DNA from: Vibrio sp. UBA2441
GTDB lineage: Bacteria > Pseudomonadota > Gammaproteobacteria > Enterobacterales > Vibrionaceae
DNA: 64,000 nucleotides
Direction: 5' to 3'
Assembly (NCBI GenBank): GCA_002342685.1
Contig: DDQN01000079.1
Coordinates: 64,143 to 128,142, forward strand
The notes under the pieces: generated by a model
Seen by the model: only the letters and a program-made list of their open reading frames with translations
What the model was told of the DNA's origin: nothing
Databases searched by the model: none
Position numbers and translations under genes: made by a program
Part shown: one piece after another, positions 44,513-52,761 of the stretch
Position numbering within the stretch: the first letter of the stretch is position 1
Layout: each line of letters opens with the position of its first letter

Positions 44513-47041
44513 ATGAAGCTTCCTATGATTGATCTGAACATTCCCGCTAATACACTTATCCAATGGCAAAAACTTTTACAAAGTTTACAGCGTGTTATTG
44601 GGTATAAAGCTATTCTATGCAGTGTTAATGAACATAATGTGTATGTGCCTTGTGTTACCTCTTATGCTGAAAATGACGGTATGTTAAATACTGCTGAATT
44701 AGATTTATTTTGTCAGTCTGTTATATCAACAGAGTCCCCGTTTTCTGACGTCAGTTTTATTCCAGATTCAAGTTTTATGACTGCTCTTCCTGTTTATTGG
44801 CAGAGTAGAGCCTGTTTTGGCACGCTAATCATATTGTCTGATGACAGAGAACTCGAACAAGACCACCTTTTAGTGTTTGAAAGTACGGTTAGTCATATTG
44901 AAAAAGACCTTACTTCACTTTATCAGGAAGAGAAAAGTAGCTACCGATTAAAGCTTGAGAGCGTTGCGGGAGAATATCAGGCTCCGGACTTTCAACAGTT
45001 TATAGACAGCTTCCAGGATCACCTTTGGGTGAAAGACATGAACGGGGTTTATACCTATTGCAATAAAAGTGTTGAGGCTGCCTGGTTGACTGACTTGACT
45101 AATGTCGTTGGACATACTGACCAAGAAATATTTGATCAGGAGAAGGTAGATAAATTTTCAGAGTCAGACAGGAAAGTGATTCAAGCGGGCAAGCAGTTGG
45201 TGGTTGAAGAGTGTTCCGATATCGCTGACCCCGATAATAAATCATGGTTAGAGACCATTAAAGCCCCGATCATTGATGACAGTGGTAATACGGTCGGCAT
45301 TATTGGCATGACAAGAAGTGTCGCCAATAGAAAAGTGATTGAAGATCAGCTTATGGTTGCGGGTACTGTGTTTGAAAACTCGGTAGAAGGGGTGATTATC
45401 TCTGATAAGAATGGAAATATTGCCTTTGTAAATAAGGCATTTTGTGACATTACTGGTTATTCAGAGACAGAAGCGATAGGACGTAATCCTCGTTTTTTAA
45501 AGTCGGGAAGGCATGAAGACGCATTCTATAGTGATATGTGGCAATCCTTGATGGAAAGTGGAAAATGGAAGGGTGAAATCTGGAACCGTCGCAAAGATGG
45601 AGGTATCTATCCAGAGCAGAGCACCATCAGCGTTGTATATGATGAGAATGATGAAATTTGTAATTTCGTCGCTGTATTTGCGGATATCTCTCAATTAAAA
45701 CAGAGTGAAGCTGAACTCACACATATGGCATATCATGATCCGCTGACTGATTTGCCTAATCGCCTGAAGCTATCTACGCAAATAGAACATGAAATTTTGC
45801 ATGTTGAACGGAATTTAGGCCAGTTTGCTACTATTTTTATCGATATTGACCATTTTAAGCACATAAATGATACTTATGGGCATCTAATTGGCGATGAAGT
45901 TTTATGTGAAATAGCCCAGCGATTGAAACAAAACTTACGTGCAGAGGATACGGTCGCTAGAATCGGTGGTGATGAGTTTGTTTTGTTGCTTACTGGATTG
46001 ATAGATTTAGATTCAGTGACAAGCGTGGTTAGTAAGTTGATGAAGGTATTTGAATTACCTGTAGAGCTCTCTAATGGTGAACTGCTTCGCTTTACCGGAA
46101 GCATGGGTATTGCTATGTATCCTGGTGATGGTAATGACAGTGATACATTATTGCGAAATGCTGATGCGGCAATGTATAGAGCAAAACATGAAGGCCGTAA
46201 TGATTACGCCTTTTACACAGAGGCCCTCACCAAAGAGTCAGAAGCACACCTTAAACTGCAAAGCGCGATGCATGAAGCGTTAGAAAATGATGGATTTCAG
46301 CTTTTTTATCAGCCACAGGTAAATATGTTATCTGGCAAACTAATCGGTTTTGAATCTTTAATCCGTTGGAACCATCCTAAACTAGGCATGATTTCTCCTA
46401 TGGAATTTATACCTGTGGCGGAAAAAACCGGTTTAATTCATGACATTGGCCGATGGGTGCTGAAAACGGCTTGTGAACAGGGAGTAAAATGGCTAGAGCA
46501 GGGTTATGATTTTGGTCGAATTGCAGTGAACATCGCGGGGCCACAATTACAAAGAGAAACATTTGTAGAGCAGGTTATTCAGATAATTCAACAAACGGGG
46601 CTAGCGACTAAATACCTGGATCTGGAAATAACAGAGGGTTTTATGATGCATAATCCCGAGAACTCGATTAAGTATCTAGATGCCTTGCGTCGTTTTGGAA
46701 TTGAAATCTCAATGGATGATTTTGGCACAGGATATTCTTCGTTAAGCTATCTGCAACGATTGCCATTAAATAAGATAAAAATTGATAGATCGTTTGTAAA
46801 TAACTTACCGTACGATAGTAATGATATAGCAATTACTGATGCAATTATTGCCCTTGGAAATGCGTTATCTTTGAAAGTTATTGCGGAAGGAGTGGAGACC
46901 AAAGAGCAGGCAGAGTTTTTGCGGTTGCGAGGATGTATGCAAGGTCAAGGGTACTATTTTGGTAAACCACAATCGCCTGACAAGTTGATATCATTGTTAG
47001 AAAAAACACGAGACAGAAAGAACTCGTCAATATTTAGGTAA
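44513..47041 (+). CDS. PAS-PAS-GGDEF-EAL cyclic di-GMP protein
   Basis: This protein has 842 aa from the ATG at 44513 (AAAGGTG upstream; a GTG at 44504 is the alternative). Layout: an N-terminal GAF-like region (about 10-140), PAS (about 155-270), PAS (about 285-400), GGDEF (about 410-570, intact GGDEFVLLL with the usual RIGGDEF context) and EAL (about 590-840). The EAL motif reads ESLIRW, but the other catalytic positions are kept (Asn in VNIAG, Glu in LEITEG, Asp-Asp in MDDFGTG, Lys in KIKIDRSF, Glu in AEGVET). Both cyclase and phosphodiesterase activity are possible. It lacks a membrane segment. Confidence 0.9.
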   Translation: MKLPMIDLNIPANTLIQWQKLLQSLQRVIGYKAILCSVNEHNVYVPCVTSYAENDGMLNTAELDLFCQSVISTESPFSDVSFIPDSSFMTALPVYWQSRACFGTLIILSDDRELEQDHLLVFESTVSHIEKDLTSLYQEEKSSYRLKLESVAGEYQAPDFQQFIDSFQDHLWVKDMNGVYTYCNKSVEAAWLTDLTNVVGHTDQEIFDQEKVDKFSESDRKVIQAGKQLVVEECSDIADPDNKSWLETIKAPIIDDSGNTVGIIGMTRSVANRKVIEDQLMVAGTVFENSVEGVIISDKNGNIAFVNKAFCDITGYSETEAIGRNPRFLKSGRHEDAFYSDMWQSLMESGKWKGEIWNRRKDGGIYPEQSTISVVYDENDEICNFVAVFADISQLKQSEAELTHMAYHDPLTDLPNRLKLSTQIEHEILHVERNLGQFATIFIDIDHFKHINDTYGHLIGDEVLCEIAQRLKQNLRAEDTVARIGGDEFVLLLTGLIDLDSVTSVVSKLMKVFELPVELSNGELLRFTGSMGIAMYPGDGNDSDTLLRNADAAMYRAKHEGRNDYAFYTEALTKESEAHLKLQSAMHEALENDGFQLFYQPQVNMLSGKLIGFESLIRWNHPKLGMISPMEFIPVAEKTGLIHDIGRWVLKTACEQGVKWLEQGYDFGRIAVNIAGPQLQRETFVEQVIQIIQQTGLATKYLDLEITEGFMMHNPENSIKYLDALRRFGIEISMDDFGTGYSSLSYLQRLPLNKIKIDRSFVNNLPYDSNDIAITDAIIALGNALSLKVIAEGVETKEQAEFLRLRGCMQGQGYYFGKPQSPDKLISLLEKTRDRKNSSIFR

Positions 47042-47187
47042 TAATCGCTCATTACCTAAGAAGATTAGTGCTAGATTCCATTTTAGTTGATGGTCCTCTC
47101 CAACGTATCCTTTTAGAAACTACTTGTTTAATTTGAAAACTTCTTATACAAAGATGACTTCAAATAATTAAATTACAAGGAAGTGTC

Positions 47188-47472
47188 ATGATTAAAGAAA
47201 ATAGTTACTTTGATGGTGGAGTGAAATCGCTTGGTTTTTCTCAGCAAGGTGGTGAAAGTAGTGTGGGTGTCATGGCTCCCGGCGAATATACTTTTGGTAC
47301 TGGAGCCGCTGAAAAAATGACAGTAGTAAAAGGTACGCTAACGATAAAGCGCGTTGATGATCAAGAATGGATCTCTTTTAATAGCGGTGAAGCGTTTGAT
47401 GTGATTGCCAATTCTTCATTTGATGTCAAAGTGGAAGTCGCGACGGCTTACTTGTGTGAGTATCTAGCTTAA
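47188..47472 (+). CDS. ppnP: Pyrimidine/purine nucleoside phosphorylase PpnP
   Basis: This 94 aa cupin-fold protein matches PpnP (YaiE, DUF1255): FDGGVKSLGF, GVMAPGEYTFGTGAAE and KMTVVKGTL. It splits nucleosides with phosphate. AAGGAAG precedes the start. It is a single gene. Confidence 0.9.
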   Translation: MIKENSYFDGGVKSLGFSQQGGESSVGVMAPGEYTFGTGAAEKMTVVKGTLTIKRVDDQEWISFNSGEAFDVIANSSFDVKVEVATAYLCEYLA

Positions 47473-47525
47473 CATTGAGATTGTTTCAACGGCGCTCTTT
47501 TTATAAGCTCAGCAAAATTTAGATC

Positions 47526-47553
47526 AAAAAAAGAGCCTGCTAATTGCGGGCTC
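47526..47553 (-). terminator. Terminator of the ohr gene (minus strand)
   Basis: GAGCCTGC (47533-47540) pairs with GCGGGCTC (47546-47553) with one wobble. On the minus strand it is followed by a T-run from 47532 downward. It lies 44 bases after the ohr stop. It may also help stop ppnP. Confidence 0.78.
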
Positions 47554-47596
47554 TGTAAATCAATTCAATAGTTAGCTTGGGCTGAATCTTTCCCTG

Positions 47597-48019
47597 CTAA
47601 ATAGCTTCGCCGTTAACAGTAACGATCACATCTATATTTCCACGTACGGCATTAGAATATGGGCAAACTTTATGTGCCATACGAACAATATTCAATGCAT
47701 TTTCTTGTGGTAGATCTAAAACAACGGATAGGCTTACAGTTAATGCAAAACCACCTTCAGCATTTGGGCCAATGCCTACTTCCGCAGTAACGGGTGCTTC
47801 AGTAATTTTTACTTTTGCTTCTTTAGCTACATGCAATATTGCGTTAGAGAAACAAGCAGAGTAACCAGCAGCAAAAAGTTGTTCAGGGTTCGTCGCTAGT
47901 CCACTTCCCCCCATTTCTTTTGGGTAGCTTAATGAAACATCCAGCAAACCATCATCTGTTGCTACGTTACCGTTACGGCCTGCTAGTGCGGTTGCTTTTG
48001 TTTTATAGAGTGTAGTCAT
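47597..48019 (-). CDS. ohr: Organic hydroperoxide resistance protein
   Basis: This 140 aa thiol peroxidase of the Ohr family reduces organic and fatty-acid hydroperoxides. The start at 48019 is chosen for AAGGAA upstream; a longer frame has none. Catalytic residues are Cys56 in SACFSNA, Cys119 in KVCPYSNAVRGN, and the supporting Arg15 and Glu47. It is divergent from its repressor gene. Confidence 0.95.
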   Translation of the reverse strand: MTTLYKTKATALAGRNGNVATDDGLLDVSLSYPKEMGGSGLATNPEQLFAAGYSACFSNAILHVAKEAKVKITEAPVTAEVGIGPNAEGGFALTVSLSVVLDLPQENALNIVRMAHKVCPYSNAVRGNIDVIVTVNGEAI

Positions 48020-48041
48020 CGATAGTTCCTTGTAAATATAG

Positions 48042-48054
48042 ATTGTGCGCAATT
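48042..48054. promoter_or_regulatory. OhrR operator-like site 1
   Basis: ATTGTGCGCAATT sits just upstream of the ohr start. It is an imperfect palindrome identical to the copy at 48101-48113. Their location between ohr and ohrR suggests OhrR binding. Confidence 0.65.
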
Positions 48055-48100
48055 AGGTTGCCTGCAAGTATATGTCGATGTGAGATTGAAATGCAAGTAT

Positions 48101-48113
48101 ATTGTGCGCAATT
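48101..48113. promoter_or_regulatory. OhrR operator-like site 2
   Basis: ATTGTGCGCAATT is an identical 13-base copy, 59 bases from site 1 and 17 bases before the ohrR start. GCAAGTATAT, which partly overlaps it, also occurs a second time at 48064. Confidence 0.65.
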
Positions 48114-48130
48114 TACTTAAGGAGAGATAA

Positions 48131-48580
48131 ATGAGTTCGTGTAATCAAAAAAAAGACACTTCAACTTTAGCGTTGGATAAACAAGTTTGTTTCCCTTTAT
48201 ATAGCGCTGCCAATGCAGTGATTAGAGCTTATCGGCCTTTTTTGAAAGAGATTGATCTGACTTATTCTCAGTATCTGGTAATGATGGTACTGTGGCAGAC
48301 CAATGGTATTAACGTCAAAGAGTTAAGCGAAAAACTGTATCTCGATTCTGGGACACTAACGCCTTTGTTAAAAAGACTTGAGTCTAAGGGGTTGGTAAAC
48401 AGAAAAAGAGGCATTGACGACGAACGGGTGCGTATGCTCTACCTAACAGAGCAGGGACATGATCTAAAAGAAAAAGCCCTGTCTATTCCAGATGGTATGT
48501 TTTGTAAGTTAGGCTTGCCACTAGAGGATCTCGTACAATTGAAAAGCTTATGTGAGAAAGTACTTGGTCAGCTGAACTAG
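48131..48580 (+). CDS. ohrR: OhrR, MarR-family peroxide-sensing repressor
   Basis: This 149 aa protein has a winged helix MarR domain (NVKELSEKLYLDSGTLTPLL then KRLESKGLVNRKRG). The reactive Cys20 lies in QVCFPLYSA. Cys125 is at a position like the second cysteine of two-cysteine OhrR. Oxidation of Cys20 by organic peroxides would release it from the operators before ohr. The ribosome site is aaggagag. Confidence 0.92.
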   Translation: MSSCNQKKDTSTLALDKQVCFPLYSAANAVIRAYRPFLKEIDLTYSQYLVMMVLWQTNGINVKELSEKLYLDSGTLTPLLKRLESKGLVNRKRGIDDERVRMLYLTEQGHDLKEKALSIPDGMFCKLGLPLEDLVQLKSLCEKVLGQLN

Positions 48581-48673
48581 GTGTTAACAGTGTGCCTGTA
48601 AGCTAAGTGAAATTCGCTCAGCCGAGAAAATTTAAGTTATTTAGACGGTATTAAGAGGTTAATGGATTAAGCT

Positions 48674-49288
48674 ATGAATAAAGTGCGATTGGGTGATAAA
48701 AAGGTAAAGCCGAGCAAGTTGGTTTGTATCGGTCGAAATTATGTCGAGCACATTGAGGAACTTGGTAATTCTATTCCTGAAGAAATGGTGGTATTCAATA
48801 AACCCAACTCAGCGATTACAAACATACTGACTTCTTATCACCAAGAACCCTTGCACTACGAAGCTGAAATCTGTTTTTTGATCCGAAGGAAAAAATTGGC
48901 TGCTGTAGGATTTGGTCTTGATCTGACTAAGCGTGGGCTGCAGTCGAAGTTAAAAGAAAAGGGTTTGCCTTGGGAAAGAGCTAAAGCTTTTGATGGCTCA
49001 GCTGTTCTAAGTCGTTTTGAACCACTGGAAGGGCTTAATATAGACGACCTGAGTTTGGAGCTGTATATAAATGGCGTACGGATACAGAGCGGGCATGTGC
49101 ATCAAATGCTCTATCCTCCGCGCGTAATATTGCAAGAATTAAGTCATTATACCTCGTTAGAAACCGGGGATATCATTATGACCGGTACGCCACAAGGTGT
49201 CGGTATGATACGTTCCGGAGACAAGTTTACCGGACGTATTAAATGTGCAGATACGACCATTGTGGAAGCGGATTGGGTTGCTGAATAA
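48674..49288 (+). CDS. Fumarylacetoacetate hydrolase (FAH) family protein
   Basis: This 204 aa protein is of the YcgM/FAHD1 type, with LVCIGRNYVEHIEELGN, a metal ligand Glu in HYEAEICFLI, AVGFGLDLTKR and IMTGTPQGVG. Members hydrolyse acylpyruvates or decarboxylate oxaloacetate. It lies after ohrR but 93 bases away with no obvious operon link. Confidence 0.85.
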   Translation: MNKVRLGDKKVKPSKLVCIGRNYVEHIEELGNSIPEEMVVFNKPNSAITNILTSYHQEPLHYEAEICFLIRRKKLAAVGFGLDLTKRGLQSKLKEKGLPWERAKAFDGSAVLSRFEPLEGLNIDDLSLELYINGVRIQSGHVHQMLYPPRVILQELSHYTSLETGDIIMTGTPQGVGMIRSGDKFTGRIKCADTTIVEADWVAE

Positions 49289-49489
49289 GCGGGGAAATAC
49301 TCATTAGTAAAATCTCATTTTGCTGATTGAATCGGAATAAGAATCTGATGTTTTAAGTAGTGTTATTTTGAATTTTTTATTTGTTAAAATTCATTGTTTG
49401 AGATAGGTCACATTTTCACCATCACTCATGAGTCTGGTTTCTATTCGTGAACTAGCTTATAAGGATTGATGCTGGCAGGTGGGGATACT

Positions 49490-50020
49490 ATGAAAAATAG
49501 ATTTATTGTAATACTAACGCTATTTTCTGCTCTTTACGCGACTTCTTCTTTAGCTAACGAACCTAATAATCAAAATGTAAACATGATTTATAGTGGCGTT
49601 GCGTTTGCATTTCCGAGCTTTGATGTGGAAGATGGTAATGGAAATAAGTTTAAAACGACAGACATGATGTTTGGCGCATTGGTCGGGTACCGCCCTATAA
49701 AAAATGTGAGTGTCGAACTGAGGTTCTATGGTGATGCGAATCCAAATGATGTTCATACTAATCAACACTATAATGTAGCGGGACTTTATACTTTTCCTCT
49801 GGATCAATATCTGGATATATACGGTATGGCAGGTTATGGGAAAACCGAAGTAGAGGCGCTCGGCAATATTACAGAAGAGTCAGGTATTATTTACGGCGTG
49901 GGTTTTTCTATAAGCAAAGGAACCCCTCTAAAATTAAACTTAGAATGGCAACATATTTACCTGAATAACGATAGCCTAGAAGGCTCTCAGTTTAACGCTA
50001 ACGTCATGTTCTTTTTCTGA
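49490..50020 (+). CDS. Outer-membrane beta-barrel protein
   Basis: This 176 aa precursor starts at 49490 after GGTGGGGA. It has a signal peptide MKNRFIVILTLFSALYATSSLA, then amphipathic strands with alternating hydrophobic residues. The final residues are MFFF, the typical C-terminal phenylalanine of outer-membrane barrels. It resembles small OmpX-like or OmpW-like porin-family proteins of about eight strands. Precise function is unknown. Confidence 0.78.
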   Translation: MKNRFIVILTLFSALYATSSLANEPNNQNVNMIYSGVAFAFPSFDVEDGNGNKFKTTDMMFGALVGYRPIKNVSVELRFYGDANPNDVHTNQHYNVAGLYTFPLDQYLDIYGMAGYGKTEVEALGNITEESGIIYGVGFSISKGTPLKLNLEWQHIYLNNDSLEGSQFNANVMFFF

Positions 50021-50451
50021 CACATTGGCTTAGCTTAAAATAGGGTAATTTCTCACTTGAAGGTTATGGCCGCAAGTGATGGTGCTTCTGTCATCGTCAC
50101 TTGTGAAAAACTTTTTATGTCGGTTTGATCATTATTAGGCATCTATTTTCTTCCACTAAACATCTTTTGTGCATACTCTGACTTTCCCGTTACTGCGCAT
50201 CATTCCGTAATTTATAATCTGTCATAGCGCTGATTCAGCAACGGCTTGAATTGCCTGTAAACTTATGTTTACAAATTGAATTAATTGTAAGAAATCATGC
50301 CATATTGAACTTTGTTTAAAAAAATGGTTGAACTTCTCATTCTTAATCGATAAGTTACAACAATGATTAATTAGATATGCCCATAAAGCCTAATCAGGCG
50401 CTATAAATAGTTATTAATAGGGCAGTGAGCAATACAGGAAAAGTTGTAGTC
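50021..50451 (+). other. Long leader/promoter region of the DAHP synthase gene
   Basis: This is about 430 bases with no gene. It contains a perfect TyrR box at 50256-50273. The rest shows AT-rich promoter-like sequence. No T-run terminator or leader peptide was seen. Confidence 0.6.
50256..50273 (+). promoter_or_regulatory. TyrR box
   Basis: TGTAAA-CTTATG-TTTACA is an exact match to the strong TyrR box consensus TGTAAA-N6-TTTACA. It lies 178 bases upstream of the DAHP synthase start. It indicates repression by TyrR with tyrosine or phenylalanine. Confidence 0.88.
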
Positions 50452-51504
50452 ATGTATCAAACTGATGATGTAAGAATTAATAGAGTTAAAGAGTTACTTC
50501 CGCCCGTAGCCGTACTTGAAAAATATGCAGCGACTGAAACCGCTGCTTCTACGACCTATCAGGCTCGAAAAGCCATCCACGATATTCTTGAAGATAAAGA
50601 TGATCGTTTGCTCGTCGTTATTGGTCCGTGTTCAATTCACGATACGGAAGCGGCTTTGGATTATGGTAAAAAATTAAAAGTACTGCGTGATGAATTAAGT
50701 GACAATTTAGAGATTGTTATGCGTGTTTACTTTGAGAAGCCACGTACCACTGTCGGATGGAAAGGGCTTATTAATGACCCTTATTTAGATGATACTTATA
50801 AGTTAAATGATGGACTTCGCATTGGTCGCAAGCTGTTACTTGACCTTACCGATATGGGTGTTCCAACGGCGAGTGAGTTTCTTGATATGATCACGCCTCA
50901 GTATGTTGCTGATCTTATCAGTTGGGGCGCTATTGGTGCTCGAACCACGGAATCTCAAGTACACCGTGAGCTCTCCTCTGGTTTATCTTGTCCAGTAGGT
51001 TTTAAAAACGGAACTGACGGTAATATTAAGATTGCGACAGACGCTATTCGTAGTGCAGAAGCGTCGCATCACTTCCTTTCTGTGACTAAGTATGGTCATT
51101 CTGCCATTGTAGAAACGGCAGGAAACCCAGATTGTCACATTATTCTTCGTGGTGGTAAGGAACCAAACTATAGTGCTGATCATGTTGGTACTATTAAATC
51201 TCAATTAGAAGCGTCAGGCTTACCTCAGAAAGTCATGATCGACTTTAGCCATGCTAACAGTTCTAAGCAATACAAGCGTCAAATGAATGTATCTGATGAT
51301 GTTTGTAATCAGCTGGAAAATGGTGAAAAGGCAATATTTGGTGTGATGATTGAGTCTCATCTTATTGAAGGTCGCCAGGATTTGGTAGACGGCAAGGCGG
51401 CTTGTTATGGTCAGTCAATTACGGATGCTTGTATTGGTTGGGATGATACCGAAACTGTATTACGTCAATTGGCACAAGCGGTAGAAGCGCGTCGTAAAGC
51501 GTAA
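50452..51504 (+). CDS. aroG: 3-deoxy-7-phosphoheptulonate synthase (DAHP synthase, AroG type)
   Basis: This 350 aa enzyme condenses PEP and erythrose 4-phosphate, the first step of aromatic amino-acid synthesis. It follows E. coli AroG from end to end (DDVRINRVKELLPPVAVLEKY, IGPCSIHD, PRTTVGWKGLINDP, SGLSCPVGFKNGTDG, DFSHANSSKQ). The ATG at 50452 gives the AroG length; a GTG at 50425 would add nine residues. The feedback class (Phe, Tyr or Trp) cannot be set by eye, but the TyrR box fits AroG or AroF. Confidence 0.94.
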   Translation: MYQTDDVRINRVKELLPPVAVLEKYAATETAASTTYQARKAIHDILEDKDDRLLVVIGPCSIHDTEAALDYGKKLKVLRDELSDNLEIVMRVYFEKPRTTVGWKGLINDPYLDDTYKLNDGLRIGRKLLLDLTDMGVPTASEFLDMITPQYVADLISWGAIGARTTESQVHRELSSGLSCPVGFKNGTDGNIKIATDAIRSAEASHHFLSVTKYGHSAIVETAGNPDCHIILRGGKEPNYSADHVGTIKSQLEASGLPQKVMIDFSHANSSKQYKRQMNVSDDVCNQLENGEKAIFGVMIESHLIEGRQDLVDGKAACYGQSITDACIGWDDTETVLRQLAQAVEARRKA

Positions 51505-51527
51505 ATTACTTGTTGTGTTCGCTGTAT

Positions 51528-51556
51528 AAAAAATGCTCCTTTTAGGAGCATTTTTT
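51528..51556. terminator. Terminator after the DAHP synthase gene
   Basis: AAAAAATGCTCCT (51528-51540) and AGGAGCATTTTTT (51544-51556) form a perfect stem with T-runs on both strands, so it stops both this gene and the convergent MscS gene. Confidence 0.93.
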
Positions 51557-51606
51557 AGATCAGGGCATTTGTTTTTGGATAATATCTCTCTTGAAAATCA
51601 TTTGGT

Positions 51607-52704
51607 TCAAGCTTGCGGTGAAAGAGGCGGGCTGACGGGAGCGCCGGGCTCTATTTTTAGTGTCTGGGTTGGGAAAGCCACATCAGCATCATGTTTGTGA
51701 ATAACTGCCATTACCTGTAATAGAACGTCCTGTTTTACTTCATGGAAGCGAACCCAGTTGACTGTTTTTGTGAAAGTGTAGATGAAGAAATCCAGAGATG
51801 ATGGTCCAAAAGCATTGAAGTTCACGATCAGAGTTTGACTTGCATCGATATCGGCATGTTGTTCCAGCATCTCTTTTACTTCTTTGATAATGTCATCGAT
51901 TTTGTGTGCATCTTCATATCTTAAACCAATGGTTTCATAGATACGGCGATTAAGCATACGCGAAGGGTTTTCAACCACAATATTACTGAAAACAGAGTTT
52001 GGTACATAGAGTGGACGCTTATCAAAAGTTCTGATGATGGTCATTCGCCAGCCAATTCGCTCGACGGTACCTTCTATTTTTCGGTCTGGAGAGCGTATCC
52101 AGTCACCGACTTTAAACGGGCGATCAAAGTAGATCATCATACCGCCAAAAAAGTTAGACAATAGGTCTTTAGCGGCAAGACCAACAATCAACCCACCAAC
52201 CCCGCCAAACGTTAACAGCCCAGAGAGGCTTAAGCCTAATGTCTGCATTATGGATAGTGTGCCCATAATAATAAACAACAGGCGTGCGACCTTGGCGATG
52301 GCTTGTACTGTGGTTTCGTCTCGTTTTTTTTGTGTCAGAATTTGCTCTTCGACATTACTGATAAGTCTTAATGTTATCCAGACAAGAACAACGATGACTA
52401 ATATCATTTTTAATGTGCTTAACCAATCGAGAGAGTACTCGAGGTAGCGTTGTAATACTAAGCCAACTGAGACGGTGGCTGGCCACAACCAAATAAGTGC
52501 ACTTATAGGTGTTCTAAGAGCGGTAACAATAACGTTATCCCACTGAAACTTGGTTTTTTCTGCAATGGCGTCTAATCGTCCATAAATGATGCGCCAGGCA
52601 ATCCAAGCGATAAAACTGATGCTGGTAATAACCAGTACATCGTTCCCCCATTCATTTCCTTGTTGAGAGAAATAGAGCTGAAGTTGGGTAATTAGTTGTT
52701 CCAT
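51607..52704 (-). CDS. MscS-family mechanosensitive channel
   Basis: This 365 aa inner-membrane protein has about five membrane spans. The pore helix is seen as GLSLSGLLTFGGVGGLIVGLAAKDLLSNFFGG, read in two parts. The cytosolic beta domain follows (FDRPFKVGDWIRSPD, GTVERIGWRMTIIRT, VPNSVFSNIVVENPSR) and ends in an alpha/beta domain. It is most like the YnaI/YbdG group of channels that relieve turgor. Confidence 0.88.
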   Translation of the reverse strand: MEQLITQLQLYFSQQGNEWGNDVLVITSISFIAWIAWRIIYGRLDAIAEKTKFQWDNVIVTALRTPISALIWLWPATVSVGLVLQRYLEYSLDWLSTLKMILVIVVLVWITLRLISNVEEQILTQKKRDETTVQAIAKVARLLFIIMGTLSIMQTLGLSLSGLLTFGGVGGLIVGLAAKDLLSNFFGGMMIYFDRPFKVGDWIRSPDRKIEGTVERIGWRMTIIRTFDKRPLYVPNSVFSNIVVENPSRMLNRRIYETIGLRYEDAHKIDDIIKEVKEMLEQHADIDASQTLIVNFNAFGPSSLDFFIYTFTKTVNWVRFHEVKQDVLLQVMAVIHKHDADVAFPTQTLKIEPGAPVSPPLSPQA

Positions 52705-52761
52705 ATATAAGTATCGTTATCTTTCCATAGAACAAAACGTAGCAGAAAATAGAGGGCTTCA

